6,615 bases of DNA from the NCBI GenBank assembly GCA_934402155.1, contig CAKRTP010000099.1, positions 1-6,615 of the forward strand, in the 5' to 3' direction. The position numbers were made by a program, and so were the translations under genes. This document shows, piece after piece, positions 1 to 6,153 of this stretch (position 1 is its first letter; every line of letters begins with the position of its first letter). This DNA comes from an uncultured Blautia sp. (GTDB taxonomy: Bacteria; Bacillota; Clostridia; Lachnospirales; Lachnospiraceae). The notes under the pieces were generated by a model. The model was not told the origin of the DNA. It was given only the letters and a program-made list of their open reading frames with translations, and made no database searches.

Positions 1-645
1 ATGGATAACAAGTTTTTCACATTTATGGGAAAGGTTGCGGATTTATGTATTCTGAATATCATATGTCTGATCTGCTGCATTCCTATTATCACGGCAGGAG
101 CTTCAATCACAGCGATGTTTTATGTGACCATGAAAATGGTAAAAAACGAAGAAGCCTATATAATCAGAAGCTTTTTCAAATCCTTCCGACAGAATTTCAA
201 ACAGGCGACAGTGATCAATCTGATCATGATAGCGGCAGCGGCAATTCTGTATGCGGATCTCAGAATAGTCAAGCTGATGGGACAGCCGGTTTCACAGATC
301 ATGCAGATTATTTTTCTGGCATTTACCGTACTGTATGTCATGATATTTATCTATGTTTATCCGATTCTTGCAAAATTCTATAATTCTGTCAGAAACACAT
401 TCAGGAATGCAGTTCTGATGTCAGTACGTCACCTTCCATATACAGTGTTGATGGCACTGATCTGTGCATGTCCGGTACTTCTGATATCTTTTGCCCCGAC
501 TTTCAGAGTACAGTCAACATTTTTGGTACTGTGTCTGGTGATCGGAGGAGCGGTTGTCGCATACTGCAATTCCTTTTTCCTGGTCAAAATATTTGAAAAT
601 TATATTCCGGGCAGCGAAGAGGATTCAGATGGAGGACAGGCATAA
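1..645 (+). CDS. DUF624 (YesL-like) integral membrane protein
   Basis: A 214-residue polytopic membrane protein of the DUF624/YesL family, whose molecular role is not established. Five hydrophobic segments are visible, at about residues 13-35, 71-88, 100-123, 144-166 and 173-195. Two family hallmarks support the call: the PIITAGAS motif (28-35) at the end of the first segment, and the Phe/Asn-rich cytoplasmic stretch FFKSFRQNFKQAT (58-70). The tail is short and acidic (GSEEDSDGG). Length fits the family at about 200-220 residues. The ATG is the first base of the window, so the ribosome binding site and promoter cannot be seen and a slightly longer N-terminus is possible. In other Firmicutes such proteins often sit beside sugar ABC-transporter genes. 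Here the visible partner is a radical SAM gene overlapping by one base (TAATG), which implies translational coupling. Family call is firm; function unknown. Confidence 0.85.
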   Translation: MDNKFFTFMGKVADLCILNIICLICCIPIITAGASITAMFYVTMKMVKNEEAYIIRSFFKSFRQNFKQATVINLIMIAAAAILYADLRIVKLMGQPVSQIMQIIFLAFTVLYVMIFIYVYPILAKFYNSVRNTFRNAVLMSVRHLPYTVLMALICACPVLLISFAPTFRVQSTFLVLCLVIGGAVVAYCNSFFLVKIFENYIPGSEEDSDGGQA

Positions 646-1580
646 TGAGAAACTGGAATGGTAAACCATACCATTCACTTGACTATATGCTTCGCGAGAA
701 ATTTGGCGAGAAAGTATACAAGGTAACTCTGAACGGAGGCATGTCCTGTCCGAACCGCGACGGGAAGATCGGAAACAGAGGCTGTATTTTCTGCAGTCAG
801 GGTGGAAGTGGTGATTTTGCAGCAGATGCAGCACTGACGATCACAGAGCAGATTGACAGCCAGATCGCTGTTTTGTCAGCGAAGCGTCCGATCCACAAAT
901 ATATTGCATATTTTCAGGCATACACAAATACATATGCACCGACAGAGTATCTTCGGGAGATTTTCACAGAAGCGATCCGTCATCCATCAGTGGTAGCCTT
1001 GTCTGTAGGGACAAGGCCGGACTGTCTGGGAGAGAGTGTTCTGGAACTTCTGAGTGAACTCAATCAGATCAAGCCTGTATGGGTCGAACTTGGACTTCAG
1101 ACAATCCATGAGAAAACTGCAGAGTATATTCGAAGAGGCTATCCGCTTTCTGTTTTTGAGACAGCGGTCCGTGCTCTCAGGGAACGGGGGATTGAGGTGA
1201 TCGTTCATACGATCCTGGGGCTTCCCGGAGAGTCCGAGGAGGATATGCTTGCCACGATAGAATATTTGAATTACAGAGATATACAGGGAATCAAACTTCA
1301 GCTTCTCCATATACTCAGAGGCACAGATCTTGCACAGGAATATCTGGAGGGCAGAGTCCACGTATATGAGAGAGAAGAATACCTGAATCTGCTGATCCGG
1401 TGTCTGGAGCATCTGGATCCGGAGATTATCATACACAGAATGACCGGAGACGGCCCGAAGGATCTTCTGCTGGCACCTCTGTGGACAGGCAGGAAGAGGG
1501 AAGTCCTGAATCTTCTGCATCATCAGATGAAGGTATGTGACAGTTGGCAGGGAAAGCAGTTCCATTCTCTGTCAGAATAA
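645..1580 (+). CDS. TIGR01212-family radical SAM protein (YhcC/YtqA-like)
   Basis: A 311-residue radical S-adenosylmethionine protein, probably cytoplasmic, of the family that includes E. coli YhcC and B. subtilis YtqA. The cluster-binding motif is C35-x11-C47-x2-C50, inside the family signature CPNRDGKIGNRGCIFC. This spacing is unlike the usual CxxxCxxC and is diagnostic of the group. Other family blocks are SVGTRPDCL (120-128), WVELGLQT (146-153), the glycine-rich LGLPGE (191-196), LHILRGTDLA (221-230) and HRMTGDGP (264-271). Expected chemistry is reductive cleavage of SAM by a [4Fe-4S] cluster to a 5'-deoxyadenosyl radical; the substrate is not known to me. Length is normal for the family and all three cysteines are present, so it should be active. 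The start ATG shares its A with the stop of the upstream gene, and GGAGG at 631-635 lies nine bases upstream. Confidence 0.93.
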   Translation: MRNWNGKPYHSLDYMLREKFGEKVYKVTLNGGMSCPNRDGKIGNRGCIFCSQGGSGDFAADAALTITEQIDSQIAVLSAKRPIHKYIAYFQAYTNTYAPTEYLREIFTEAIRHPSVVALSVGTRPDCLGESVLELLSELNQIKPVWVELGLQTIHEKTAEYIRRGYPLSVFETAVRALRERGIEVIVHTILGLPGESEEDMLATIEYLNYRDIQGIKLQLLHILRGTDLAQEYLEGRVHVYEREEYLNLLIRCLEHLDPEIIIHRMTGDGPKDLLLAPLWTGRKREVLNLLHHQMKVCDSWQGKQFHSLSE

Positions 1581-1584
1581 GAAA

Positions 1585-1590
1585 GAGGTG
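1585..1590 (+). promoter_or_regulatory. Ribosome binding site fixing the DUF4364 start
   Basis: GAGGTG lies six bases before the ATG at 1597. The frame is open further upstream to an ATG at 1537, but that lies inside the radical SAM gene, would encode residues unlike the family, and lacks a comparable site. This site favours 1597 as the true start. Confidence 0.7.
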
Positions 1591-1596
1591 ACTGAA

Positions 1597-2112
1597 ATGG
1601 CAGATCCATTTACAACGTACAAGCTGATCGTATTATATATGGCAAAGCATGCGACAGAAGCACTGACAAATTCACAGATTTCGGAATTTATTCTGGATCG
1701 GGAATATACAGATTATTTTCAGCTCCAGAAGGTGCTGTCGGAACTTACAGAGACAGAGCTTCTCCGTAAGAGAACGATTTCCAACAGTTCTTATTATGAA
1801 CTGACGGAAGAAGGCCGAAAGACACTCTCTTATTTCGAAAAAGATATCTCACAGGATATCAGAAACGAAGTCAAAGAGTATCTTGAAAGCTGTGGCTGCA
1901 AGGTACATGAGAGAATACTGACACCGGCTGATTACTATACAACGCCGCAGGGTGGATATGCTGTACGTTGCCAGATCATAGAGAAGGAATCGACGATCAT
2001 GGATCTGAGTATGACAGCGCCAGGCAAAGAGGCGGCGCAGGCAATCTGTCGGAGCTGGGCTTCCAGATCACAGGATATTTATGAAATGTTGATGAGTGAG
2101 CTGATCTCATAA
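1597..2112 (+). CDS. DUF4364 family protein, probable winged-helix DNA-binding protein
   Basis: A 171-residue protein that I recognise as DUF4364, a family common in Clostridia with no settled function. The N-terminal part (about 7-75) reads as a winged helix: helix YKLIVLYMAKHATEALT, then a helix-turn-helix NSQISEFIL...DYFQLQKVLSEL (25-50), then a wing with the typical ending SSYYELTEEGRKTL (64-77). This resembles PadR- or MarR-like regulators. The C-terminal half (about 95-171) contains an alpha/beta region with QGGYAVRCQIIEKESTIMDLSMTAPG (118-143) that may bind a ligand or mediate dimerisation; this is inference. There is no membrane segment or signal peptide. It follows the radical SAM gene by 16 bases and is the last gene before a strong terminator, so it is probably co-transcribed with it. 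DNA binding is predicted from the fold only; the target is unknown. Confidence 0.82.
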   Translation: MADPFTTYKLIVLYMAKHATEALTNSQISEFILDREYTDYFQLQKVLSELTETELLRKRTISNSSYYELTEEGRKTLSYFEKDISQDIRNEVKEYLESCGCKVHERILTPADYYTTPQGGYAVRCQIIEKESTIMDLSMTAPGKEAAQAICRSWASRSQDIYEMLMSELIS

Positions 2113-2114
2113 AT

Positions 2115-2164
2115 AAAGAGGGCGGAGAAAATGGAACTGCTGAGCCATTTTCTCCGCCTTCTTT
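2115..2164. terminator. Two-way intrinsic terminator between DUF4364 gene and rarA
   Basis: A 14-base perfect inverted repeat (2121-2134 with 2145-2158) encloses a 10-base loop. The stem extends outward with AAAGAG/TTCTTT (one G-U) to about 20 pairs. The forward transcript ends in TTCTTT; the reverse transcript reads CTCTTTATTT. It lies three bases after the DUF4364 stop and five bases beyond the rarA stop on the other strand, so it can end both convergent transcripts. Confidence 0.88.
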
Positions 2165-2168
2165 GATG

Positions 2169-3482
2169 TCAGGACCTGATATGTTTCATATATTCTTTGA
2201 GAGTTTTTTCATATCCCATATCACTGAGTTCATAAAAATGTTCTCCCCGGATTTCAGATGGCAGATACTGCTGATCCACATAATGGTTGGGGTAGTCGTG
2301 AGCATATTTATAACCGATTCCCTTGCCAAGCTTCTCATGTCCGCCGTAATGGGCATCCTGAAGATGGACAGGAACAGTGGTATGCGTTTTTTTGACAGAA
2401 TCCATAGCTGCAAAAATCGCATTAACAGCAGAATTACTCTTGGGTGCACATGCCATATAGGTTACTGCCTGGGAAAGAATGATCTGAGCCTCCGGCATGC
2501 CGACACGCTCAACTGCCTGAGCGGCTGCTGCTGCCACGCAGAGTGCCTGAGGATCAGCGTTTCCGATATCCTCGGAGGCAAGGATCATGATCCTTCTTGC
2601 AATAAATTTGATGTCTTCTCCCGCATAGAGCATTTTGGCCAGGTAGTAGACTGCGGCATCAGGATCAGAGCCACGCATGCTTTTGATAAAGGCAGAGATG
2701 ATGTCGTAATGATTGTCACCCTGTTTATCATACTGAACAACACGTTTCTGGATGCATTCGGAGGCAACCTCAAGTGTCAGATGGATATAGCCATCTGAAG
2801 ATTTTGGCGTGGTGAGAATTCCGAGTTCTACGGCATTCAGGGCACTTCGTGCATCACCGCCTGCCATATCTGACAGAAAATCAAGAGCATCGTCATCGAT
2901 CACTGCACCATAATTTCCCATTCCCCTGTCGCAGTCATTGACAGCACGAAGGATCAGTGTGCGGATGTTGTCCTGACTCAAAGATCTGAGCTCAAAAATG
3001 ATAGAGCGGGAGAGGAGCGCGCTGTTGACTTCAAAGTAAGGATTCTCAGTCGTGGCACCGATCAGGATGATCGTCCCGTCCTCGACAAAAGGAAGAAGAT
3101 AGTCCTGCTGTCCCTTGTTGAAGCGATGAATTTCATCGATAAAAAGAATTGTCTTTCTGCCGTACATGCCGAGCTGTTCCTGGGCTTCCCTGACGACCTG
3201 TTCCATATCCTTCTTGCCGGCAACCGTTGCGTTGATCTGTGTAAAATTAGCACGGGTTGTATTGGCAATGACTTTTGCGAGCGTTGTCTTGCCTGTTCCG
3301 GGAGGTCCGTAGAAAATAACAGAAGTCAGTTTATCAGCTCTGATCGCGCGATATAATAATTTGTCTTTTCCTACGATATGCTCCTGACCGACAACTTCAT
3401 CCAGAGTGACAGGGCGAAGACGGGACGCAAGAGGAGATTCTCTGTCAAGAGTTTTTGATTTGGCATATTCAAATAAATCCAT
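2169..3482 (-). CDS. rarA: Replication-associated recombination protein A (RarA/MgsA), AAA+ ATPase
   Basis: A 437-residue AAA+ ATPase of the RarA/MgsA/WRNIP1 family, which acts at stalled replication forks and is related to clamp-loader subunits and RuvB. Visible motifs: LASRLRPVTLDEVVGQEHI (18-36), Walker A GPPGTGKT (59-66), Walker B ILFIDEIHRF (112-121), sensor 1 GATTENP (142-148), arginine finger in LLSRS (R159), and sensor 2 GGDARSALN (208-216). The C-terminal part (about 260-430) is the family's tetramerisation region, with GSDPDAAVYYLAKML (271-285), ASEDIGNADP (302-311) and the HLQDAHY block (373-379). Length matches the family. The frame is open 40 codons upstream, but that extension is not family-like; the start at 3482 has GGAG seven bases before it and begins with the typical MDLF. 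It has its own promoter and appears monocistronic, converging on the DUF4364 gene. No key residue is missing. Confidence 0.97.
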   Translation of the reverse strand: MDLFEYAKSKTLDRESPLASRLRPVTLDEVVGQEHIVGKDKLLYRAIRADKLTSVIFYGPPGTGKTTLAKVIANTTRANFTQINATVAGKKDMEQVVREAQEQLGMYGRKTILFIDEIHRFNKGQQDYLLPFVEDGTIILIGATTENPYFEVNSALLSRSIIFELRSLSQDNIRTLILRAVNDCDRGMGNYGAVIDDDALDFLSDMAGGDARSALNAVELGILTTPKSSDGYIHLTLEVASECIQKRVVQYDKQGDNHYDIISAFIKSMRGSDPDAAVYYLAKMLYAGEDIKFIARRIMILASEDIGNADPQALCVAAAAAQAVERVGMPEAQIILSQAVTYMACAPKSNSAVNAIFAAMDSVKKTHTTVPVHLQDAHYGGHEKLGKGIGYKYAHDYPNHYVDQQYLPSEIRGEHFYELSDMGYEKTLKEYMKHIRS

Positions 3483-3489
3483 AATGATA

Positions 3490-3493
3490 CTCC
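3490..3493 (-). promoter_or_regulatory. Ribosome binding site fixing the rarA start
   Basis: On the minus strand GGAG lies seven bases before the ATG at 3482-3480. The 40 in-frame codons upstream of that ATG overlap the candidate promoter at 3526-3554, which argues that they are untranslated. Confidence 0.7.
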
Positions 3494-3525
3494 ATTCTGA
3501 AATAATGATCCGTACATTTGTTCCA

Positions 3526-3554
3526 AGTATACTTGATTTACAAAATAAATTCAA
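3526..3554 (-). promoter_or_regulatory. SigA-type promoter for rarA
   Basis: Reading the minus strand: -35 TTGAAT (3554-3549), 17-base spacer, -10 TATACT (3531-3526). Both hexamers are one or two changes from consensus. The expected transcription start, near 3519, gives a leader of about 37 bases including the ribosome binding site. Confidence 0.7.
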
Positions 3555-3591
3555 CTGAGAAGATGTTTTGATATGAAAATGCTGAAATATC

Positions 3592-3620
3592 TTGCTTATC
3601 ACAGAGTAAAGTGTTAAAAT
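3592..3620 (+). promoter_or_regulatory. SigA-type promoter for the yerC-like gene
   Basis: -35 TTGCTT (3592-3597), 17-base spacer, -10 TAAAAT (3615-3620). The expected start near 3627 leaves a leader of about 40 bases before the ATG at 3668, and AAAGGAG (3654-3660) lies seven bases from that start. It points away from the rarA promoter, with 37 bases between the two -35 boxes. Confidence 0.6.
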
Positions 3621-3667
3621 ATCAGATAGGTGAAATAAAGCAGAATGTAAGCTAAAGGAGCAAGGTT

Positions 3668-3979
3668 ATGGGTAAAAAAATCAGGACGGAAGAGGTTGAC
3701 CATCTGTTTGAGGCGATCCTCTGTTTGAAGAATAAAGAAGAGTGTTATACCTTCTTTGAGGATGTATGCACGATCAATGAACTTCTTTCTCTTTCACAGC
3801 GTTTTGAGGTGGCTAAGATGTTAACTGACAAGCGCACATATCTGGACATTTCAGAGAAGACAGGGGCTTCGACAGCAACGATAAGTCGTGTTAATCGTTC
3901 TCTTAATTATGGAAACGACGGATATGAGATGGTTTTTGAAAGAATGAAAGCCAAAGAAGCGCAGGAAACAGAAGAATAA
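3668..3979 (+). CDS. yerC: YerC/YecD-family TrpR-like DNA-binding protein
   Basis: A 103-residue protein of the YerC/YecD family, small relatives of the Trp repressor found widely in Firmicutes. The N-terminal helices (5-55) carry the family-like stretch FFEDVCTINELLSLSQRFEVAKML (29-52), and the helix-turn-helix spans about 57-79: TYLDISEKTGASTATISRVNRSL. The ending LNYGNDGYEMVF (79-90) is also typical. It should bind DNA as a dimer in the cytoplasm. I see no reason to assign tryptophan as ligand: the family is defined by fold similarity to TrpR, not by trp regulation, and there is no trp gene nearby. Length is normal. The gene stands alone between a SigA-type promoter and a strong hairpin, diverging from rarA, so autoregulation from the shared gap is possible but not shown. 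Confidence 0.92.
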   Translation: MGKKIRTEEVDHLFEAILCLKNKEECYTFFEDVCTINELLSLSQRFEVAKMLTDKRTYLDISEKTGASTATISRVNRSLNYGNDGYEMVFERMKAKEAQETEE

Positions 3980-3981
3980 AT

Positions 3982-4028
3982 AAAAATGCAGCCTGTGGGA
4001 AGTTTTGCTTCCTGCAGGCTGTATTTTT
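3982..4028. terminator. Two-way intrinsic terminator between yerC and the amidase gene
   Basis: A 21-pair stem (3982-4002 with 4008-4028; three G-U pairs in the forward RNA) has a five-base loop TTTTG. The right arm ends in TATTTTT and the left arm starts AAAAATG, so each strand yields a T-run after the GC-rich core. It starts three bases after the yerC stop and overlaps the amidase stop codon (4027-4029), serving both convergent genes. Confidence 0.9.
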
Positions 4029-4950
4029 ATTGTGCGGCAGTGTCAGGGGAGACCGTGCTGAAATACTCATCGATGCCGTCAGCCACTGCTTTTGCCATTG
4101 TCTCATGGTTGGCACTGTTGGTGATATAAAGGTCATCGTTCTGATTACTCATAAAGCCCATTTCGAGAATTGCAACAGGAACAGTACTCCAGTTGGTTCC
4201 GGTCATGTTGTCAGAAGAGATCACACCGAGATTTCCAAGTCCGGTCGCATCACAGTAATGATTAATGATACAGGTTGCCAGAGTGTTGCTCTTTTCGATG
4301 ATATCCTGGCTTAAATACTGGTTGGAAGAAGTCGGTGCCATGGTAAGTGCACCGGAAGAGGAAGAACTGTCGGATCCGTTTGCATGGATGCGGACAGTAA
4401 TGTCAGCTCCTTCCTGGGTGGCCAGTTCAGCCCGTTCTTTGTTGCTGATTGCTTTATCATTGTCTTCTCTTGTCATGACAACATTGTATCCCCGGGAAGA
4501 AAGTTCTTTCTGAAGGACAAGGGAAACCTGAAGATTTACTTCGTATTCCGGAACATTTGAAAAATTTCCGCTTGTTCCGGTAGTGGCTTTGTTTTTGGTC
4601 TGTGAAGATCCGGGAGCCATTGGTTCCTGAGCACTCATGTCTACCCAGGATCCCTGATGACCGGCATCAACACAGACAGTAAAATTTCCCTGACCGGAGA
4701 AATTGTGATTGGATGTGTTGGCTGCAGACCAGTTCATTCCAGCGGAAGAACCAGAAGAACTGATCGTGCCTTCCGGCTGTTCATCAGATGTGCCTGAAGT
4801 ATCAGAAGCTTCTCCGGAAGCAGAAGATGGCGGCTGTATCATTGCCTGTCCCGCTTCACTGTCATAGGCGGATTCTGATGAGGCAAAAACTGTCGCAGCA
4901 GAAGAAAAGATCAGGCTTCCAAAAAGCAGTGCGGTCAAAAAATTTTTCAT
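4027..4950 (-). CDS. Secreted N-acetylmuramoyl-L-alanine amidase (Amidase_3)
   Basis: A 307-residue exported zinc amidase, predicted to cleave the bond between N-acetylmuramic acid and the L-alanine of peptidoglycan stem peptides. Residues 1-23 form a Sec signal peptide (MKNFLTALLF..., likely cut after VFA). Residues 24-85 are a Ser/Gly/Glu-rich low-complexity linker. The Amidase_3 domain covers about 90-297. Likely zinc ligands are H98 (DAGHQG), E135 (PEYEVNL) and H189 (RIHANG); E263 in AILEMGFMSN is the expected catalytic glutamate. An insertion-like stretch AQEPMAPGSSQTKNKATTG (107-125) follows the first ligand, a form I associate with Lachnospiraceae amidases. No membrane anchor or separate wall-binding domain is present, so the linker or the catalytic domain must hold it at the wall, or it is released. 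The in-frame upstream extension is AT-rich and not protein-like; the start at 4950 has AGGAGGT nine bases before it. Confidence 0.93.
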   Translation of the reverse strand: MKNFLTALLFGSLIFSSAATVFASSESAYDSEAGQAMIQPPSSASGEASDTSGTSDEQPEGTISSSGSSAGMNWSAANTSNHNFSGQGNFTVCVDAGHQGSWVDMSAQEPMAPGSSQTKNKATTGTSGNFSNVPEYEVNLQVSLVLQKELSSRGYNVVMTREDNDKAISNKERAELATQEGADITVRIHANGSDSSSSSGALTMAPTSSNQYLSQDIIEKSNTLATCIINHYCDATGLGNLGVISSDNMTGTNWSTVPVAILEMGFMSNQNDDLYITNSANHETMAKAVADGIDEYFSTVSPDTAAQ

Positions 4951-4959
4951 AAAAACAGT

Positions 4960-4966
4960 ACCTCCT
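4960..4966 (-). promoter_or_regulatory. Strong ribosome binding site fixing the amidase start
   Basis: On the minus strand AGGAGGT lies nine bases before the ATG at 4950-4948. The 40 upstream in-frame codons contain an implausible aromatic run and would precede the signal peptide, so the internal ATG is the true start. Confidence 0.85.
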
Positions 4967-5009
4967 GAAAAAAATTTATATATAAAAAATACAAATTTGG
5001 AACTTGTTC

Positions 5010-5018
5010 TGGTATAAT
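5010..5018 (+). promoter_or_regulatory. Possible extended -10 promoter element, forward
   Basis: TGGTATAAT matches the extended -10 pattern TGnTATAAT exactly. No good -35 box sits 16-18 bases upstream (sequence there is AT-rich), so any activity would depend on the TG extension. It would give a second, longer leader of about 150 bases to the serine hydrolase gene. In such AT-rich DNA a chance match is quite possible. Confidence 0.3.
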
Positions 5019-5058
5019 ATATATACAGAAAGAAGAAATTTGAAAAACTGTCATTTCC

Positions 5059-5087
5059 ATGATAAATCATAATTAATATTTTTGCAA
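5059..5087 (-). promoter_or_regulatory. Candidate promoter for the amidase gene
   Basis: Reading the minus strand: TTGCAA (5087-5082), 17-base spacer, TATCAT (5064-5059). The -35 matches consensus at four of six positions and the -10 at five of six. It would give a leader of about 100 bases. The -10 lies in a perfect dyad ATGAT-AA-ATCAT (5059-5070). A closer alternative is TTTTCA (5046-5041) with a TATATA box (5023-5018). The choice between them is uncertain. Confidence 0.35.
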
Positions 5088-5112
5088 GAAGTGAATAGTT
5101 GCAGAAATCTTC

Positions 5113-5141
5113 TTGAAACTATCCTATGAAAATCTTATAAT
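5113..5141 (+). promoter_or_regulatory. SigA-type promoter for the serine hydrolase gene
   Basis: -35 TTGAAA (5113-5118), 17-base spacer, -10 TATAAT (5136-5141): a near-consensus housekeeping promoter. The expected start, around 5148, gives a leader of only about 24 bases, with AAGGA (5158-5162) nine bases before the ATG. An imperfect dyad ATAGTT...AACTAT (5095-5122) overlaps the -35 box and could be an operator. Confidence 0.8.
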
Positions 5142-5171
5142 AGGAGTATCTGAAAGTAAGGAAGAGAGAAA

Positions 5172-6140
5172 ATGAAAAATAAGATCTTAAAGACAATTTT
5201 AATCAGCAGTATCGCAATTGCAGCAGTGGCAGCGCAGCCATGCTATGCAGCAGAAGAATCTGCTGTCAGTGAAAGTGCAGAGGATCCTGATCATCACCCG
5301 GAACCGGCACCGGAAGAGACGGCTGTAATGCAGGAAGAACAGGGAACCTTGTCTCCATCGTCAGGCTCTGAGGGAGGCAGCGTGTTCGGAAATTCAGCAG
5401 CATCTGAGGCGGCAGGAACTGACGAGAAACTTCAGGGAGTTTTATCCGGCCTTGCACTTCCGGCAGGAAACGGAAACTGGTCAGTATATGTATGTGACCT
5501 GGTAAAAAATACAGAAGGAGCTGTGCAGGATGCACAGATGCAGGCAGCGAGCCTGATCAAGCTCTATATTATGGGAGCTGTCTATGAGAATTATGACAAT
5601 ATCATATCACAGTATGGACAGTCCAATGTAGATACAAATCTGAATTCTATGATAACAGTCAGTGACAATGATGCCGCCAACACACTGGTAAGTTATCTGG
5701 GAGGTGGTGACAGCAGCGCAGGAATGAATGTTGTAAATGATTTTTGCAGTGAGCAGGGATATTCCAGCACTCATATGGGAAGGCTTCTTCTTGCAAGTAA
5801 TCAGTATGATGATAATTATACTTCAGTTTCAGACTGCGGGCATTTCCTGAAGAAAGTTTATGAGGGAAACAGGGAGTCTGATCCGCACGCGCAGGCAGAA
5901 TTTGCTCTGCTTGCAGCCCAGACGAGAAGAAACAAGATCCCGGCACAGATGCCGGCAGAAGTCAGCATTGCAAACAAGACAGGAGAGCTTTCCGACGTAG
6001 AAAATGACGCGGGAATTATCTATAATTCAGCGAATGATCTGGTCATTGTTTTTATGTCAGAGAATGTTCCGCAGCCAGGATCAGCACAGAGTACGATCGC
6101 ATCTCTGAGCAGACAGATTTATGACTCTTACAGTTCGTAA
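5172..6140 (+). CDS. Secreted serine hydrolase with class A beta-lactamase/PBP-like fold
   Basis: A 322-residue exported protein of the penicillin-recognising serine enzyme superfamily (COG2367-like, Beta-lactamase2). Residues 1-26 form a Sec signal peptide (likely cut after CYA; there is no lipobox). Residues 27-85 are an acidic Glu/Ser/Pro/Ala-rich linker. The domain covers about 86-320. All three superfamily motifs are visible: S127-L-I-K130, S164-D-N166 (in VSDNDAAN) and K269-T-G271 (ANKTGELSDVENDAG). Spacing from SDN to KTG is 105 residues, as in class A enzymes, but SxxK to SDN is only 37 against about 60. No glutamate lies between residues 195 and 230, where the class A general base (ExxLN) is expected, so efficient beta-lactam hydrolysis is doubtful. 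A DD-peptidase-like or other wall-peptide role is possible. It is divergent from a wall amidase and upstream of an SH3-repeat protein. The superfamily call is firm; substrate unknown. Confidence 0.88.
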   Translation: MKNKILKTILISSIAIAAVAAQPCYAAEESAVSESAEDPDHHPEPAPEETAVMQEEQGTLSPSSGSEGGSVFGNSAASEAAGTDEKLQGVLSGLALPAGNGNWSVYVCDLVKNTEGAVQDAQMQAASLIKLYIMGAVYENYDNIISQYGQSNVDTNLNSMITVSDNDAANTLVSYLGGGDSSAGMNVVNDFCSEQGYSSTHMGRLLLASNQYDDNYTSVSDCGHFLKKVYEGNRESDPHAQAEFALLAAQTRRNKIPAQMPAEVSIANKTGELSDVENDAGIIYNSANDLVIVFMSENVPQPGSAQSTIASLSRQIYDSYSS

Positions 6141-6153
6141 GAAAGAAAAATAA

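Noticed and set aside
987..1565. Minus-strand open frame of 192 codons opposite the radical SAM gene
   Set aside because: It is a shadow of a gene with clear motifs; the translation has no recognisable domain and no promoter or ribosome binding site is seen.
1537..1596. Longer N-terminus for the DUF4364 protein
   Set aside because: It would overlap the end of the radical SAM gene by 44 bases and add residues not typical of the family; the ATG at 1597 has its own ribosome binding site.
2163..2798. Forward open frame of 211 codons opposite rarA
   Set aside because: It lies wholly within the well-supported rarA gene on the other strand, begins inside the terminator region, is rich in Cys/His without a family pattern, and has no ribosome binding site.
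3483..3602. N-terminal extension of RarA by 40 residues
   Set aside because: It overlaps the probable rarA promoter and lacks family similarity; the internal ATG gives the standard length and the standard MDLF start.
4951..5070. N-terminal extension of the amidase by 40 residues
   Set aside because: The added sequence is an AT-rich aromatic run before an evident signal peptide, and AGGAGGT supports the ATG at 4950.
5940..5955. Short inverted repeat CCGGC...GCCGG
   Set aside because: It is a five-base stem inside the serine hydrolase coding region, without a T-run; chance is sufficient.
5172..6140. Ordinary beta-lactam resistance gene
   Set aside because: Superfamily motifs are present, but the class A general base is not seen and the SxxK-to-SDN spacing differs; resistance cannot be claimed from the sequence.
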